Assembly: GCA_937923225.1 (NCBI GenBank)
Contig: CALAKR010000130.1
Span: 1-7,224 of the forward strand
Length of the DNA stretch: 7,224 nt
Direction: 5' to 3'
Source: an uncultured Aquabacterium sp.
GTDB taxonomy: Bacteria > Pseudomonadota > Gammaproteobacteria > Burkholderiales > Burkholderiaceae_C
Below, piece after piece: positions 5,795-7,224 of the stretch (position 1 is its first letter; each line of letters begins with the position of its first letter). The translations under genes were made by a program, and so were the position numbers. The notes beneath the pieces were generated by a model. The model saw nothing but the letters and a program-made list of their open reading frames with translations, ran no database searches and was not told the origin of the DNA.

Positions 5795-7224
5795 TCACAC
5801 CGCCACCAGCAGCGCCTGCGCTTCGTCGTGCCGCTGCTGTGATTGCAGCAAAGCCCTCAGGTCGTGCAGCGCACGCCGGCGCCAGGCATGCGCCTGCTGG
5901 CCGGAAGCCACCGCCAGGGCATGGCGGATGCTGCCCTCGGCCGCCACCAGATCAGGCTCGGGCCCCATCGCCAGCAGCCCGCCCTTGATGCGGTGAAGCT
6001 CTGCTGCGTGCCAGCACTCGCCACCAGCTTCCGTCAGTTGCTCTGCCTCCGCGATGCGCACCAGGCCTTCGGCCCTCTGCCCCGCACGGCCCAGCGCCTC
6101 GGCCAGCAGTGCCAGGAAGAAGGGCACGGCAATGCCGGCCCCGGTGGCGCGGAAGGCCGTCAAGCCCTCCTTCATCAGCGCAATGCCTTCATCCTGCAGG
6201 CCCTTGCGGGCCAGGGCCCAGCCCTTGCTGATCACGGCCATGCCGGCCACATAGGCAAAGCCGTGTTTGGTGGCCAGGCGCAGGCCCTCTTCCACCCGCA
6301 CCAGCAGCTCGTCGACCCGCCCGCGGTGCAGGTAGGACATGGCGCCCCAGGTCAGGGTCCAGGCCGTGGAATAGGGGTGGTTCAAACGGGCCGCGAAGCG
6401 CTCCTGCTCGAGGCACAAGGCATCGGCATCGTCTTCCAGCCCCATGAACCAGCGCGTCTGGGCACCATGCACCATAGACACCAGCTTGAGATCGGTGGAG
6501 TACAGCGCGATCAGGGCACGGTCCTGCGGATCGCAGTAGCGGTGCTCGACCTGCTCCACATGGCCCTGCACCTGGTCGAACTGCCCGCTGTACATGCACA
6601 GCTGCACGTGGATCATGTTGGCCACCAGCCAGGCGTTGCGGCTGTTGGACTGGCGCGCCACCGTCATCATGCGCTGGCCGATGGCCACGGCGCGGTTGAT
6701 CTCGCCGTGCACCAGGTGGTAGATGCACACGCCCCACAGCGGCCAGATGGCCTCTTCGAGCTGATCGGCCGCACTCGCCAATTCGTTGGCGCGGGCAAAG
6801 GCGTGCGACACCTCTTCGGCCGCCCAGCCCCGGCCCAGCATGTGGGCCGTGCCCAGCGAGGCCTGCAGCTGCAGCTCGATCTGGTTGCGCTCTGACGACG
6901 GCGGCAATGAGGCACAGGCCTTCAGGCCCGACCCCAGATGCGCAGCCGCCTCCTGCAGCGCCAGACGCTGCACCGCCAGCTCGCTGGCGCGGCGCCAGTA
7001 GGGAATGGCCACGCGCGGCTGGCGTGCCGCGCTGGCGTGCCGGGCCAGCAGTTCCGGCTCGGCCTCGGCCACGGACGAGAAGCGCTCCTGCAGCACCGTC
7101 ACGATGGCGCCATGCAGAGCCTCGCGGCGCGGCGTGAGCAGGGAGTCGTAGGCGGCGTCCTGCACCAGCGCGTGCTTGAAGGTGTAGATGATGCCCTGGT
7201 GGCCCACCTGCTCCAGCGCCAGGC
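5795..7224 (-). CDS. C-terminal part of an ATPase/TPR protein, probably a class III cyclase-ATPase-TPR regulator (5' partial)
   Basis: The frame enters from the right edge with no stop and ends with TGA at 5797-5795, giving about 476 residues of a larger protein. The visible N-terminal piece, YTFKHALVQDAAYDSLL (about 7186-7136), is the signature at the end of the AAA/STAND-type ATPase region in bacterial proteins that carry an adenylate/guanylate cyclase domain in front. The rest is alpha-helical with degenerate TPR-like repeats, and AGGECWHAAELHRIKGG near the C-terminus is typical of the same family. The GTG at 7207 is not a credible start, because the conserved sequence continues upstream of it. 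The protein is probably a cytoplasmic signalling or regulatory protein. A LuxR- or SARP-type regulator with an ATPase/TPR body is an alternative, since the output domain is outside the window. It is convergent with the monooxygenase gene, with 3 bases between the stops, so a functional link to the pathway is uncertain. Confidence 0.8.
   Translation of the reverse strand, partial: LALEQVGHQGIIYTFKHALVQDAAYDSLLTPRREALHGAIVTVLQERFSSVAEAEPELLARHASAARQPRVAIPYWRRASELAVQRLALQEAAAHLGSGLKACASLPPSSERNQIELQLQASLGTAHMLGRGWAAEEVSHAFARANELASAADQLEEAIWPLWGVCIYHLVHGEINRAVAIGQRMMTVARQSNSRNAWLVANMIHVQLCMYSGQFDQVQGHVEQVEHRYCDPQDRALIALYSTDLKLVSMVHGAQTRWFMGLEDDADALCLEQERFAARLNHPYSTAWTLTWGAMSYLHRGRVDELLVRVEEGLRLATKHGFAYVAGMAVISKGWALARKGLQDEGIALMKEGLTAFRATGAGIAVPFFLALLAEALGRAGQRAEGLVRIAEAEQLTEAGGECWHAAELHRIKGGLLAMGPEPDLVAAEGSIRHALAVASGQQAHAWRRRALHDLRALLQSQQRHDEAQALLVAV

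Noticed and set aside
5843..6895. A 350-codon open frame on the + strand opposite the ATPase/TPR gene
   Set aside because: Composition is biased to His/Gln/Ala/Gly with no domain, while the - strand frame carries family signatures and continues off the window.
1..7224. CRISPR array, insertion sequence, integrase, tRNA or rRNA
   Set aside because: No spaced repeats, transposase or integrase motifs, or RNA gene signatures were seen. The only notable long repeat is the 18-bp pair in the ThDP gene.

Overview
The window is dense, high-GC (roughly two-thirds by eye) bacterial DNA with five protein-coding genes, two of them cut by the window edges. Codon use, long antisense shadow frames and the type of cyclase-ATPase-TPR protein on the right suggest a proteobacterium, perhaps Burkholderiales. 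The taxon is an inference, not something the sequence proves.

Layout, left to right. (1) The 3' part of a ketosynthase III (FabH/KASIII-fold) gene on the + strand, missing only its first few codons. (2) A convergent gene on the - strand for an FAD-dependent L-amino-acid/monoamine oxidase; its last 21 bp overlap gene 1. (3) A 102-bp AT-richer divergent intergenic region with a plausible sigma70 promoter facing right, an (AC)6 tract in the promoter spacer and short inverted repeats. (4) A + strand gene for a thiamine-diphosphate (ThDP) enzyme of the acetolactate-synthase family. (5) Eleven bases later, a + strand gene for a FAD-dependent monooxygenase-type oxidoreductase, probably in the same operon. 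(6) Three bases past its stop, the 3' end of a convergent - strand gene for a large ATPase/TPR protein, probably a class III cyclase-ATPase-TPR regulator, running off the right edge.

The first four genes look like a small-molecule pathway rather than housekeeping metabolism. The amine oxidase could turn an amino acid (an aromatic one is plausible) into its 2-keto acid. The ThDP enzyme could join that to a second keto acid to give an acyloin. The KASIII-like protein could acylate or condense the product, and the flavin monooxygenase could oxidise it. From memory, this enzyme set resembles the xenocyloin (xcl) acyloin pathway of Xenorhabdus, with an acetolactate-synthase-like acyloin synthase and KASIII-like acyltransferases. 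The assignment is inferred from family content and not shown by alignment.

The most unusual protein feature is the KASIII homologue. The catalytic Cys position is Tyr and the catalytic Asn position is Asp, while the His is kept. It may be a non-catalytic partner of a second KASIII encoded just upstream of the window, or an enzyme with altered chemistry. No RNA genes, mobile elements or CRISPR arrays were seen, and no gene-free stretch exceeds about 100 bp.
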